Source of the DNA: DATMNI01 sp035570275
GTDB taxonomy: Bacteria; Acidobacteriota; Terriglobia; Bryobacterales; Bryobacteraceae
Direction of reading: 5' to 3'
NCBI GenBank assembly: GCA_035570275.1
Contig: DATMNI010000421.1
Coordinates: 1 to 15,657, forward strand
Length of the DNA: 15,657 nt
The position numbers were made by a program, and so were the translations under genes. The notes beneath the pieces are model-generated. The model ran no database searches, was not told the DNA's origin, and worked only from the letters and a program-made list of their open reading frames with translations. Shown here one piece after another: positions 1-6,935 of the stretch. Numbering within the stretch: the stretch's first letter is position 1; each line of letters opens with the position of its first letter.

Positions 1-1
1 C

Positions 2-1750
2 GGCTCGTTTAATACGCGCGTGCTCCAGTTGGACGCCGAGAGCGGCCTTTTTGGACCCGGCAGCCGCAACAGCTTCCTGATGAACATCCAGCAACTGCTG
101 TCCGACGGATATCAAACCTACAACCGTCAGAAGCGAGTGGCCGGATACGGCAAGTACCAATACCGGGTCTCCGACCGCAGCTCGCTGACGTTGTACGGCG
201 GGCTGGTTGACATTTGGACGAACACTCCGAACACCACCAACCCCACCCGCGCGCAAGTGGCGCAGTTCGGCGATAACTACCTGCTGGACGGCACTCCATT
301 ACTTGCGAACGGCACGCCCGATCCATACTATTACGGCTACAACACCTATCACGTACAGACCGATTTCGAATACGCCGCCTACAACGCCGATCTGGGCAAC
401 GGGTGGAAGTTCAACACCAAACTGTATACCACGCGCTACTGGAACAAACAGTTTTACCAGAATGGAACCACGGTCAACCTGACCGCCAGCAAACCCAGCG
501 GTGTCGACAAGCTCAACGGGTATCGGCATGCGGGGGACACGGCGATCTTGAGTAAAGAGTCAAAGTGGGGCGTGTTCCGAACCGGCATCTGGTACGACTG
601 GGCATACACGGACCGTTATCAGATTCCGTCCAACATCGTAACTCAGCAGGACACGCCGTTCGGCAACTTCCACGAGCACTTCATTACTCAGTCCACGCAG
701 CCGTTTGCCGAATTCGAATGGCACGCCGCGCCCAGACTGGTGGTCACGGTTGGCATTAAGGACGCGAATTACGCCATGACGCTCAATCAGTATCAGGACA
801 ATGGGAAGACCGTGGGCTGTCTCGGCGGGGTAGCGTCCACCCAGCCGGTCACTGGCGCACCGATCTGCGTCGGCGGCGGCCAGTTTGTCACGCACTCGAT
901 CGATTACAACAACTGGTTGCCGAATGTCTCCGCCCGTTACTACCTGCAGAGCAGTTGGTCGGTTTATGCGCAGTGGGCCGAGGGCAGCATTATTCCGCCG
1001 AGCAACGTCTTCGACGTTCCGAACGCACAGGTTCTGGTTCCGCAAAAGCCGACGTTGGCTAAGACCTATCAGATCGGCTCCGTGATGAAGCACCGCCGCT
1101 GGACGCTGGATGCCGACGCCTACTATATCCACTACCAGAACGGCTTCGATAGTTACATCGATCCAACTTCCAACGAACCCGTCTTTATCCCGACCGGGCC
1201 CAGCAATACCAAAGGTGTTGAAGCCGAAGCCAGCTTCGTACTCGGATATGGATTATCGCTGTACGCCAACGGCACCATGGGTTCGGCAAAATATCAGACG
1301 GGCTCCAGCTATCCCAACGGCGGCCTATGGGTGGCTAACACTCCCAAGAACGTCGAGACCGTCAGCCTGCTGTGGCATCACCAGGACTGGAGCGTCGGTC
1401 TGGTCGACAAGCGAGTCGGCTCGCTGTACAACGACAACGGCTCGCTCAACTACCTGATCAACGGGCTCACGCTCCCTTACCCGGTCGATCAGGCCATTAA
1501 GATCGATCCGTTCAATGTGGTGAATGTGTTCGCGAATTACACAGTCAAGAGCAGGTCCTGGCTTCGCGGGAGCAAAATCGGTCTGGCGGTCAATAATCTC
1601 GCCAACAGCCACAACATTGTTGGTATCACGCCCGGTACCGCCGCGACGGCGTCCGCGCATTTCGTGGAGAGCCCGACTGATCTGTTGAATTTATTGCCCG
1701 GACGCAGCGTCATGGCAACATTTACCGTGGGCTGGGCGCCTCGGCGATGA
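2..1750 (+). CDS. TonB-dependent receptor, C-terminal beta-barrel part (5' end outside window)
   Basis: The reading frame is open from the left edge, so the gene starts outside the window. Only the outer-membrane beta-barrel half is present; no plug domain or TonB box is visible. The protein is rich in Tyr, Asn, Trp and Gly, with alternating aromatic strands typical of TonB-dependent receptor barrels, for example the stretch encoded near 1200-1290 (VEAEASFVLGYGLSLYANG) and the terminal strands (LPGRSVMATFTVGW). Two cysteines encoded at 818-820 and 866-868 flank a Gly/Pro-rich loop and could form a disulfide outside the cell. The family imports siderophores, cobalamin, glycans or other large substrates using ExbBD-TonB energy; the substrate cannot be told from this part. 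Pieces of related genes lie downstream at 2765-2935 and 3099-3256. Confidence 0.93.
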   Translation, partial: GSFNTRVLQLDAESGLFGPGSRNSFLMNIQQLLSDGYQTYNRQKRVAGYGKYQYRVSDRSSLTLYGGLVDIWTNTPNTTNPTRAQVAQFGDNYLLDGTPLLANGTPDPYYYGYNTYHVQTDFEYAAYNADLGNGWKFNTKLYTTRYWNKQFYQNGTTVNLTASKPSGVDKLNGYRHAGDTAILSKESKWGVFRTGIWYDWAYTDRYQIPSNIVTQQDTPFGNFHEHFITQSTQPFAEFEWHAAPRLVVTVGIKDANYAMTLNQYQDNGKTVGCLGGVASTQPVTGAPICVGGGQFVTHSIDYNNWLPNVSARYYLQSSWSVYAQWAEGSIIPPSNVFDVPNAQVLVPQKPTLAKTYQIGSVMKHRRWTLDADAYYIHYQNGFDSYIDPTSNEPVFIPTGPSNTKGVEAEASFVLGYGLSLYANGTMGSAKYQTGSSYPNGGLWVANTPKNVETVSLLWHHQDWSVGLVDKRVGSLYNDNGSLNYLINGLTLPYPVDQAIKIDPFNVVNVFANYTVKSRSWLRGSKIGLAVNNLANSHNIVGITPGTAATASAHFVESPTDLLNLLPGRSVMATFTVGWAPRR

Positions 1751-1790
1751 TGCCGTAGATACATTCCCCATTTACCGCATTCGGAATTTC

Positions 1791-1810
1791 CGGTGGCTGC
1801 ACGGCCACCG
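1791..1810 (+). terminator. GC-rich hairpin after the TonB receptor gene
   Basis: Arms CGGTGGC (1791-1797) and GCCACCG (1804-1810) pair perfectly around a 6-nt loop, 40 nt after the receptor stop codon. There is no T-run after it, so intrinsic termination is uncertain. The rest of the spacer 1751-2029 holds no convincing gene. Confidence 0.35.
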
Positions 1811-1977
1811 CAAGCGCGACGTTACACAAAGGGTCAATTGTGCAACGTCGCGACAAGCCAAATCGGACGCGTAGGCTGCAATGGACAAACGAGACGCCAC
1901 ACCGTTACCCTGACGCTGCTGCCGGCGCGCAGCTTCACATCATCGGTTACGCTCGGCCACGCTGCGGGCCGGTAAGG

Positions 1978-1993
1978 CCGCCACGCGTGGCGG
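1978..1993. repeat. Perfect 16-bp palindrome between the convergent receptor and brnA genes
   Basis: CCGCCACGCGTGGCGG reads the same on both strands. It lies 37 bp beyond the brnA stop codon and between two convergent genes. As RNA it could form a hairpin for either transcript, but neither side has a T-tract. A protein-binding site is the alternative. Confidence 0.4.
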
Positions 1994-2029
1994 GAGCCAA
2001 GTCCAGCCTGGAAGCGTGAGTTATCAGCC

Positions 2030-2347
2030 CTAACTCGCCCTGCGCCGCTCTCGTTTCACGAGCGCTTCATGCAGCACGGACTTGATGTAGGTCTGGTACG
2101 GCAGTCCCTTTTCTTCCGCCTGACTGCGCGCAAGGTCAAGGTCCGCTTCCGCCATCCGAATGGTGACGTTTCTCGAAGCGCGCGCCTCGCTCGTCAACCG
2201 TTGTGCGGTCCCCCGCCGGATGGTCCCGTTATCCATCGCGCCGATCAAGGCGTGCTCGACCTTGTCACGGTTGTCGTACCACCACTGGGCTTCTTCCGCT
2301 TCCGTCTTGAACTTCGGCACCACTATCCGTTCGTCTTTGTCCGCCAT
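2030..2347 (-). CDS. brnA: BrnA/CopG-type antitoxin (ribbon-helix-helix)
   Basis: Encodes 105 aa. The N-terminus (VPKFKTEAEEAQWWYDNRD) matches the start typical of CopG/BrnA-type antitoxins, which wraps the toxin. The C-terminal half, about residues 58-98 (NVTIRMAEADLDLARSQAEE and onward), has the beta strand plus two helices of a ribbon-helix-helix DNA-binding domain. By family knowledge it neutralises the BrnT RNase and represses its own operon. The ATG is 2 nt beyond the corrected brnT stop codon, with AGAGGA as ribosome binding site inside the brnT end, so translation is probably coupled. The gene is intact while its toxin partner is frameshifted. Confidence 0.85.
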   Translation of the reverse strand: MADKDERIVVPKFKTEAEEAQWWYDNRDKVEHALIGAMDNGTIRRGTAQRLTSEARASRNVTIRMAEADLDLARSQAEEKGLPYQTYIKSVLHEALVKRERRRAS

Positions 2348-2349
2348 AA

Positions 2350-2635
2350 TCAGAATCCTCTTTCCGCCAGGTAACGCTTTGCCAGCAACTCAGTCGCATC
2401 GAAGGCCGTTATCGGGCGGGGTTGCGTCACCCCGCATCGTCCAGACTCGAACGAGCACACGAAAGCGATTCGTATGGCCCACTCCGGTGTAGCACTCCTC
2501 GCCATCCACGACCTCGACGCAAAGATCCATCGGATCGTTGGCAAAGACCTGCTCGACTTCCTCGGGCATGACGTTGTGGCGGGCGACGTGCGCCACGTTC
2601 GCTTCGTCCCAATCGAAAACCAGTTCGTCCGCCAC
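2350..2635 (-). pseudogene. brnT: BrnT-type RelE-fold RNase toxin, interrupted by a +1 frameshift
   Basis: The frame from 2635 reads VADELVFDWDEANVAHVARH and continues through typical BrnT sequence (EEVEQVFANDP, GEECYTGVGHTNRFRVLVRVW, TMRGDA). It then derails into PPDNGLRCD and stops at 2390. The expected BrnT ending, RPITAFDATELLAKRYLAER, is present in the next frame and stops at 2350. Removing one C from the CCCC run near 2422 restores a 94-aa protein of normal family length. The GTG at 2635 is chosen because the promoter -10 box at 2648-2643 puts transcription start almost on it; a TTG at 2671 would lie in the -35 box. Either the toxin is broken or the extra C is a sequencing error. Family members cleave RNA and are silenced by BrnA. 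Confidence 0.8.
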
Positions 2636-2642
2636 CCACCCC

Positions 2643-2671
2643 AGTATACATACGCCGTATGTATCGCACAA
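2643..2671 (-). promoter_or_regulatory. Sigma70-type promoter of the brnTA operon
   Basis: On the minus strand a -35 box TTGTGC (2671-2666) is followed after exactly 17 bp by a -10 box TATACT (2648-2643). The predicted start is near 2636, next to the GTG start of brnT, so the mRNA may be leaderless or nearly so. Confidence 0.65.
2646..2664. promoter_or_regulatory. Perfect 19-bp palindrome, probable BrnA operator
   Basis: ATACATACGCCGTATGTAT has 9-bp perfect arms around one central base. It fills the spacer and overlaps the -10 box of the brnTA promoter. Antitoxins of this type autorepress by binding such inverted repeats, so this is the likely operator; binding is inferred. Confidence 0.65.
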
Positions 2672-2764
2672 AGGGAAGTCGGACGGCCCCCAGAAGAGAC
2701 GGATTGTGCCCCGTGGGTTTGGCTGCGGCTGTTGGTATCGTTACCGCCGCACTGCCAGCGCGCC

Positions 2765-2935
2765 CATTGTTGGTATCACACCCGGTACGGCCGCGACGGC
2801 GTCTGCGCATTACGTGGAGAGTCCGAGCGATCTGTTGAATCTATTGCCAGGGCGCAGCGTCATGGCAACATTTTACCGTGGGCTGGGCACCTCGGCGATG
2901 ATGCCGTATATACCATCCCCCCTTTCCAGCATCCG
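2765..2935 (+). pseudogene. Duplicated 3' end of the TonB receptor gene (fragment A)
   Basis: This stretch repeats the receptor 3' end (1615-1780) at a constant offset of 1150 bp. By eye there are about a dozen differences over the first 143 bp. It encodes IVGITPGTAATASAHYVESP and SDLLNLLPGRSVMATF, almost as in the intact gene. One extra T in the TTT run near 2875 then shifts the frame and destroys the last barrel strand. The similarity continues past the receptor stop codon (GATGATGCCGTA in both copies), so this was a DNA-level duplication. It has no start or upstream coding part and cannot be functional. Confidence 0.85.
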
Positions 2936-2937
2936 CC

Positions 2938-2971
2938 GTCCGTTCGGGCTTGCGCTGCAGGGCGAACGGAC
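2938..2971. repeat. Inverted repeat with 9-bp arms between the receptor gene fragments
   Basis: GTCCGTTCG (2938-2946) pairs with CGAACGGAC (2963-2971) across a 16-nt loop. It lies just after fragment A. No T-run follows; it could be an old terminator hairpin or a junction of the rearrangement. Confidence 0.4.
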
Positions 2972-3098
2972 ATGCGGCTGCTCGGCGTGCGCTTGCTCGA
3001 GATTGCCAGGCGCGAGCGCCTGTTCTGGCGGAAAGGAGTCGACCGGATCACCGCTTCCAGCAGATCTTACCACGTGCGTGCGTGAACGGAGCCGCAGC

Positions 3099-3256
3099 CA
3101 CTTCCAAAACGCCTACTGGTCGGCGCCCGACGCCTCCGGCGAGTCGGTCTTTACCAGACCGGCCCATCCAACATGAAGTGCGTCGAAGCGGAAAGCAATA
3201 TCGTGATCTGTTACGGATTAGGTCTGTATCTCAACGGACCCTGGGCAGCGCTGCCA
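3099..3256 (+). pseudogene. Decayed internal piece of a second TonB receptor gene (fragment B)
   Basis: Translation gives HFQNAYWSAPDASGESVF and then, after a frame change near 3168, MKCVEAESNIVICYGLGLYL. These align with HYQNGFDSYIDPTSNEPVF and TKGVEAEASFVLGYGLSLYA, encoded at about 1129-1270 in the intact receptor. The nucleotide match is much weaker than for fragment A, so it comes from an older or different paralogue. In a receptor this segment would precede fragment A, but here it lies after it, so the remnants are out of order. It ends about 8 bp before the hicB stop codon. Confidence 0.65.
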
Positions 3257-3263
3257 CGCCAAC

Positions 3264-3512
3264 TCAGCCAGCTTGTCTGAGTGCCGGGGCATCCTCGATT
3301 ATTATGCGGGGCCGTCCGCTGGGAAGTGGGACGGGCATTTCCTGTTCTTCCAGCAGGCGCACGTGTTCGTTCATGCCCCACTTGGCCTGATAGAGACAGT
3401 CTTCGACAGAATGTCCTACTCCACTGAAGCCTTCCAGATCGGGAGAGTAGAAAGAGAAAAAATCAGGCTCGGCGGTGGCCTCGATCACGAGCGAATAGCG
3501 CAAGTCAATCAT
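3264..3512 (-). CDS. hicB: HicB-type antitoxin
   Basis: Encodes 82 aa. YSLVIEATAEPDFFSFYSPD followed by LEGFSGVGHSVEDCLYQAKW is the degenerate RNase-H-like HicB fold (a beta strand with a D/E-rich loop, then G..G.S.EE/D..). No separate C-terminal DNA-binding domain is present, so it belongs to the short HicB class. The ATG (3512-3510) overlaps the last codons of hicA by 8 bp, with AGGAGTG as ribosome binding site just upstream, so translation depends on hicA being translated. The family binds and blocks HicA. The gene itself is undamaged. Confidence 0.82.
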   Translation of the reverse strand: MIDLRYSLVIEATAEPDFFSFYSPDLEGFSGVGHSVEDCLYQAKWGMNEHVRLLEEQEMPVPLPSGRPRIIIEDAPALRQAG

Positions 3513-3728
3513 CGTTCACTCCTGGCTTGATTCCGGCCGCCTTCAGGATTGCATGGCATGTGCCGGTTGGCACTTCTTTGGGTCCATGGTAGTCGACGCG
3601 GATCAGTCTGTCATGTCCTGCCTCCGATAATACCGGACAGATCCCTTCTCTTTGAGGAGCCGAAATCCATGGCTTTCGAGCATAAGCACCAATTCGCTCA
3701 ACCGCAAATGTCCTGAACCTTTCTCCAT
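3505..3728 (-). pseudogene. hicA: HicA-type mRNA interferase toxin, interrupted by a -1 frameshift
   Basis: From the ATG at 3728 the frame reads MEKGSGHLRLSELVLMLESH then GFRLLKEKGSVRYYRRQ, and stops at once (DMTD). The rest of HicA, GHDRLIRVDYHGPKEVPTGT then CHAILKAAGIKPGVNDD, is in the neighbouring frame and ends at 3505. Adding one G to the GG at about 3618 joins them into a 74-aa protein of normal HicA length, with a dsRBD-like fold. Canonical HicA has a catalytic His after the KGS motif; here it is Val, so this copy or its subfamily lacks the usual residue. The gene precedes and overlaps hicB. Sequencing error cannot be excluded for the indel. Confidence 0.75.
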
Positions 3729-3899
3729 AGTCTACCGCCAGACCGGCAAGCAGGTACATTCCAATCCCTGGGAAACGCCCGGCGAAATGCAGCGTACGGC
3801 CGACGGGCGGGAGATTCGTGCGCGCAGAAAACTGTGTCCTGGACTGAGGACGATTCGGTTTCCGGGTACCGCGGAGAAGCACTCCGGGCGCTCGTATTG

Positions 3900-4268
3900 T
3901 TATCGCCGTGCCGCCAGCGCTCCTAACCAGACCGCGAAGTAGCCGAACAACACGCTGCCCAGCACGTTGGCCAGGCCGATCCAGAACGCGCCTTCGCGCA
4001 CCGCCGAGTACGTTTCCCATTCGAAGCTGGAAAACGTCGTGTAGCCGCCGAGGAAGCCCACCACCAGGGCCAGACGCCAATTCTCGTGCAACTGGAAACG
4101 TTCGGTAAGCAACGTCATGATCAGGCCAATCAGGAAGCAGCCGGTGACATTGACGACCATGGTGCCCAGCGGAAAACGCGGGACCAGACGCGTCATGATG
4201 GCTGTGCCGGCAAGATAACGGGCCAGCGAGCCGGCGCCGCCGCCGACCAAGATGAGCAGGTATTTCAC
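3900..4268 (-). CDS. crcB: CrcB/Fluc fluoride ion channel
   Basis: Encodes a 122-aa integral membrane protein with four hydrophobic segments, the normal length for the family. It forms dual-topology dimers that export fluoride. Diagnostic motifs are GGGAGSLARY (9-18), FPLGTMVVNVTGCF (32-45, with pore Asn40) and GFLGGYTTFSSF (71-82, with Gly74-Gly75 near the central Na+ site and the Phe79/Phe82 'box' that lines the fluoride path). The GTG start (4268-4266) overlaps the tsaC stop codon as GTGA, so the two are translationally coupled and crcB is the last gene of the operon. No fluoride riboswitch was seen in front of it or in front of the operon. Confidence 0.92.
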   Translation of the reverse strand: MKYLLILVGGGAGSLARYLAGTAIMTRLVPRFPLGTMVVNVTGCFLIGLIMTLLTERFQLHENWRLALVVGFLGGYTTFSSFEWETYSAVREGAFWIGLANVLGSVLFGYFAVWLGALAARR

Positions 4269-4903
4269 GTAGACTGCAGGCAATCGGAGATCTCGCTCTC
4301 TTCGATCGCGCCCGCTTTGATGACGCGCCACACGGGGTCGGTGACGTCCACGGTGGTGGCGCCCTGGCCGGTACACATGCCGCCATCCAGCACCAGATCG
4401 ACGCGGCCATCCATCATGCCGAAGACATCGATACCGCTATGGCAGGTGGGGCTGCCTGAAATGTTGGCGCTGGTGGAGATGAGCGGCTGATTGAGAAGAG
4501 CGATGAGTTTGTTGGCCACGTTGGAGCGCGCGTGGCGCAGAGCCAGGCGTCCGGTGTTGCCCGTAACCTTGAGCGGCACGCGGGGGGAGGCTGGAACGAT
4601 GATGGTCAGCGGGCCGGGCCAGAAGCGGTGTGCCAGCATGAAAAATCGGTTATTCAATTCACTGGCCAGTTCTTCGGCCATCAGAGTGTCCCGAATCAGG
4701 ATGGGGAGCGAGCGGTGCGACTCGCGTCCCTTGGCATTGAAAACGCCGGTGACGGCGCGCAGGTTGAACGGATCGGCTACCAGGGTATAGAGGGCATCGG
4801 TGGGGATGGCCACCACCTTGCCGCGGCGCACGGTGGCGGCGGCCCGCTCCAGGATTTCCGGCTGGGGCGCTTCGATGTCGATCACAACCAGGTCGGTGGC
4901 CAT
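4265..4903 (-). CDS. tsaC: Threonylcarbamoyl-AMP synthase (Sua5/YciO/YrdC/TsaC family)
   Basis: Encodes 212 aa, a single YrdC-like domain without the extra C-terminal Sua5 domain. The enzyme makes threonylcarbamoyl-AMP from threonine, bicarbonate and ATP for t6A37 in ANN-decoding tRNAs. Visible motifs are PTDALY (34-39), KGR (58-60), PGPLT (96-100) and STSANISG (143-150), the nucleotide-binding loop. Two motifs differ from textbook TsaC: TDALYTLVAD instead of TDT.YGLG.D, and RHA instead of R.P. YciO-like paralogues are less well characterised, so the exact reaction is inferred. The ATG is 12 nt beyond the stop codon of the upstream enzyme gene; crcB overlaps its end. Confidence 0.85.
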   Translation of the reverse strand: MATDLVVIDIEAPQPEILERAAATVRRGKVVAIPTDALYTLVADPFNLRAVTGVFNAKGRESHRSLPILIRDTLMAEELASELNNRFFMLAHRFWPGPLTIIVPASPRVPLKVTGNTGRLALRHARSNVANKLIALLNQPLISTSANISGSPTCHSGIDVFGMMDGRVDLVLDGGMCTGQGATTVDVTDPVWRVIKAGAIEESEISDCLQST

Positions 4904-4915
4904 TCAGATTCGATC

Positions 4916-6886
4916 TTACCCCGGTTCAACGGGCCTCGCCTGGTTAATTGACTCGTTAAGTGACAGGTTCAGTGACTGGTTCAGTGACAGGTTCGGTGAC
5001 AATTGCGGTGACGGGTGTGCCGGGATGGCCGCCGCCACGTCCAGCGCCATCTGGTAGCGGCCGAATGGTGCGCTCAGTTGCACACCCTGAACCATCCCGC
5101 AGACACGCGCCACCATTTCGCGACCGATGGCGACGCCCTCTTCGCGGGCCTTCTCGGCATTGTCCACGGCGCGCATCCGCTCCATAAATTCCTCGGGAAC
5201 GGGCACGCGCAATTCGTTGACCATGAACTCGGCATTGCGGAAGCTGGTGAGGGGCCAGATGCCGCAGATTACGGGAATTTTGACGTGCTCGATGCGCTTC
5301 AGGAAGGCCTCCAGCAGGTCCAGATCGAAGACCGGCTGCGTGACCACGTATTCGGCGCCGGCTTCCACTTTCCACTCGAACCGGCGAATTTCTTCGTCCA
5401 TGTTGGGCGCTCCCGGGTTGGCTCCCACGCCAATCAACAGGGCGGTTTGCGTGCCCATGGGGTTGCCGCCGATATCCAACCCGTGGTTGAGGTTGTTGAC
5501 GATGTTGACCAGGCCGATGGCATCCACATCGAACACCGCGGTAGCGTCGGGATAGGACCCCATGCGAGGCGGGTCGCCGGTGATGCAGATGAGGTTGCGC
5601 ACGCCGACGGCGTGGGCTCCGAGCAACTCCGACTGAATGCCCAGAATGTTACGGTCGCGGCAGCAGAAATGGTTGACGGCCTCTATGCCGGCCTCCTGCT
5701 GGATGATCTGGCAGGTGACCTGCGCGCTCATGCGGGCGCTGGCGCGGGGACCATCCGGAACGTTGATGGCATCGATACCGTGCTGCCGGCAAAGCCTGGC
5801 GCCGGCAATTTCGCGCGAAGCGTCTATGCCGCGGGGAGGCAGAATTTCCACGAAGGAGACGAACTTGCCCTGGGCCAGCTTGGCGCCCACTTTGGATTTC
5901 GCCGCCATCCCAACCGGCGTCAGGGCGTGGGGCTTGACCTGTGGTTCCTCGACGGTGGTGGCGAGTTTCTTCTGCAGCGGCTGCAGCGAGCGCGTTTCGG
6001 ACCGGATGAGCTTGATATGATCGGGCGTGGTGCCGCAGCAGCCGCCCACCACTTTGACGCCGGCCCAGAGCAGGCGGCGCGCATACTGGGCCATGTACTC
6101 GGGCGAGCACAGATAAATGTTGCGGCCTTCCACGCGCATGGGCAGCCCGGCGTTGGGCATGGCGCTCATGGGCTTGGTGGAAAACTGCATCATGCGCTCG
6201 ATAGTTTCGAGCGTAGCCTTGGGGCCGACCGAGCAGTTGAGGCCGATCACGTCCACCGGCCAGGAATCCATTTCGCGGGTAAAGGTCTCGGTGTCGGTGC
6301 CGCCCGGGAGGTGGCCGAAATCGTCGATCGTCACCTGCGCGATGATCGCCAGTTCGTCACCGGCAGCGTCGCGCCCGGCGGCCACGGCCTCGCGCAGTTC
6401 GTCGAGGTTGCCGAAGGTTTCGAAGATCAGCAGGTCGATGCCGGCTTCGAGCAGTGCATCGATCTGCTCGCGGAACGCCGCGCGGGCCTCGGCAAAGGAT
6501 GTGGGGCCGAGTGGTTCGATGCGGACACCCAGAGGGCCCACAGCGCCGGCGACGTAGACTCCCGGTTTGTCAGCCGCGGCCTGCCGGGCCAGGCGCACGC
6601 CGGCAAGATTGATGGCCTGGAGCTTTTCGGCGAGACCGAACGCGGCCAGACGCGGGCGATTGGCTCCGAAGGTGTTGGTTTCCAGAATCTCGGCGCCGGC
6701 CTTTACATAATCCTGGTGGACCTGGCGTACCAGATCGGGCGAGGACAGGTTCAGCTCGTCGAAGCAGCGGTTGATGAAGACGCCGCGCGAGTAGAGCATG
6801 GTTCCCATGGCGCCATCGGCCACCATCACACGGCGGGACAATTGTTCACGGAACTCCTGGGCGCGGGTACTGGTGGCTGTGTTCAT
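4916..6886 (-). CDS. Bifunctional homocysteine S-methyltransferase / 5,10-methylenetetrahydrofolate reductase
   Basis: Encodes 656 aa from the ATG at 6886. Residues about 10-300 are a homocysteine S-methyltransferase barrel whose zinc cysteines are in place: Cys218 in GLNCSVGP and Cys283-Cys284 in VGGCCGTTPDH. Residues about 335-615 are a MetF-type FAD-dependent reductase, with Glu347 in VEILPP and Asp438 in ITGDPPRMG matching catalytic positions of E. coli MetF. The fusion resembles B. subtilis YitJ: it reduces methylene-THF and passes a methyl group toward methionine. Residues 626-649 are six tetrapeptide repeats (SPQL SPNL SLNQ and so on) absent from the core fold. The first gene of an operon with tsaC and crcB. 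A TTG 15 nt upstream is a less likely start. Confidence 0.93.
   Translation of the reverse strand: MNTATSTRAQEFREQLSRRVMVADGAMGTMLYSRGVFINRCFDELNLSSPDLVRQVHQDYVKAGAEILETNTFGANRPRLAAFGLAEKLQAINLAGVRLARQAAADKPGVYVAGAVGPLGVRIEPLGPTSFAEARAAFREQIDALLEAGIDLLIFETFGNLDELREAVAAGRDAAGDELAIIAQVTIDDFGHLPGGTDTETFTREMDSWPVDVIGLNCSVGPKATLETIERMMQFSTKPMSAMPNAGLPMRVEGRNIYLCSPEYMAQYARRLLWAGVKVVGGCCGTTPDHIKLIRSETRSLQPLQKKLATTVEEPQVKPHALTPVGMAAKSKVGAKLAQGKFVSFVEILPPRGIDASREIAGARLCRQHGIDAINVPDGPRASARMSAQVTCQIIQQEAGIEAVNHFCCRDRNILGIQSELLGAHAVGVRNLICITGDPPRMGSYPDATAVFDVDAIGLVNIVNNLNHGLDIGGNPMGTQTALLIGVGANPGAPNMDEEIRRFEWKVEAGAEYVVTQPVFDLDLLEAFLKRIEHVKIPVICGIWPLTSFRNAEFMVNELRVPVPEEFMERMRAVDNAEKAREEGVAIGREMVARVCGMVQGVQLSAPFGRYQMALDVAAAIPAHPSPQLSPNLSLNQSLNLSLNESINQARPVEPG
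4940..5012 (-). repeat. 12-nt tandem repeat (six units) in the 3' end of the reductase gene
   Basis: Six consecutive 12-nt units run on the plus strand from 4941 to 5012, each ending in (A/G)TTGAC or (A/G)GTGAC (for example TGGTTCAGTGAC, AGGTTCAGTGAC, AGGTTCGGTGAC). Since 12 is a multiple of 3, unit gain or loss keeps the frame and only changes the length of the Ser/Asn/Leu tail. Confidence 0.85.
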
Positions 6887-6935
6887 TGGGTACGGTCGCA
6901 AAAGCGTTGGCGTACGGGAATTTGCGATACCTACG

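Noticed and set aside
1793..1975. Small plus-strand frame after the TonB receptor
   Set aside because: No ribosome binding site, non-protein-like composition, and its start lies in the hairpin after the receptor gene.
3729..3899. Possible further receptor remnant on the minus strand between crcB and hicA (LPPVGRTLHFAGRF)
   Set aside because: The resemblance to a barrel C-terminus is too short and unspecific to support.
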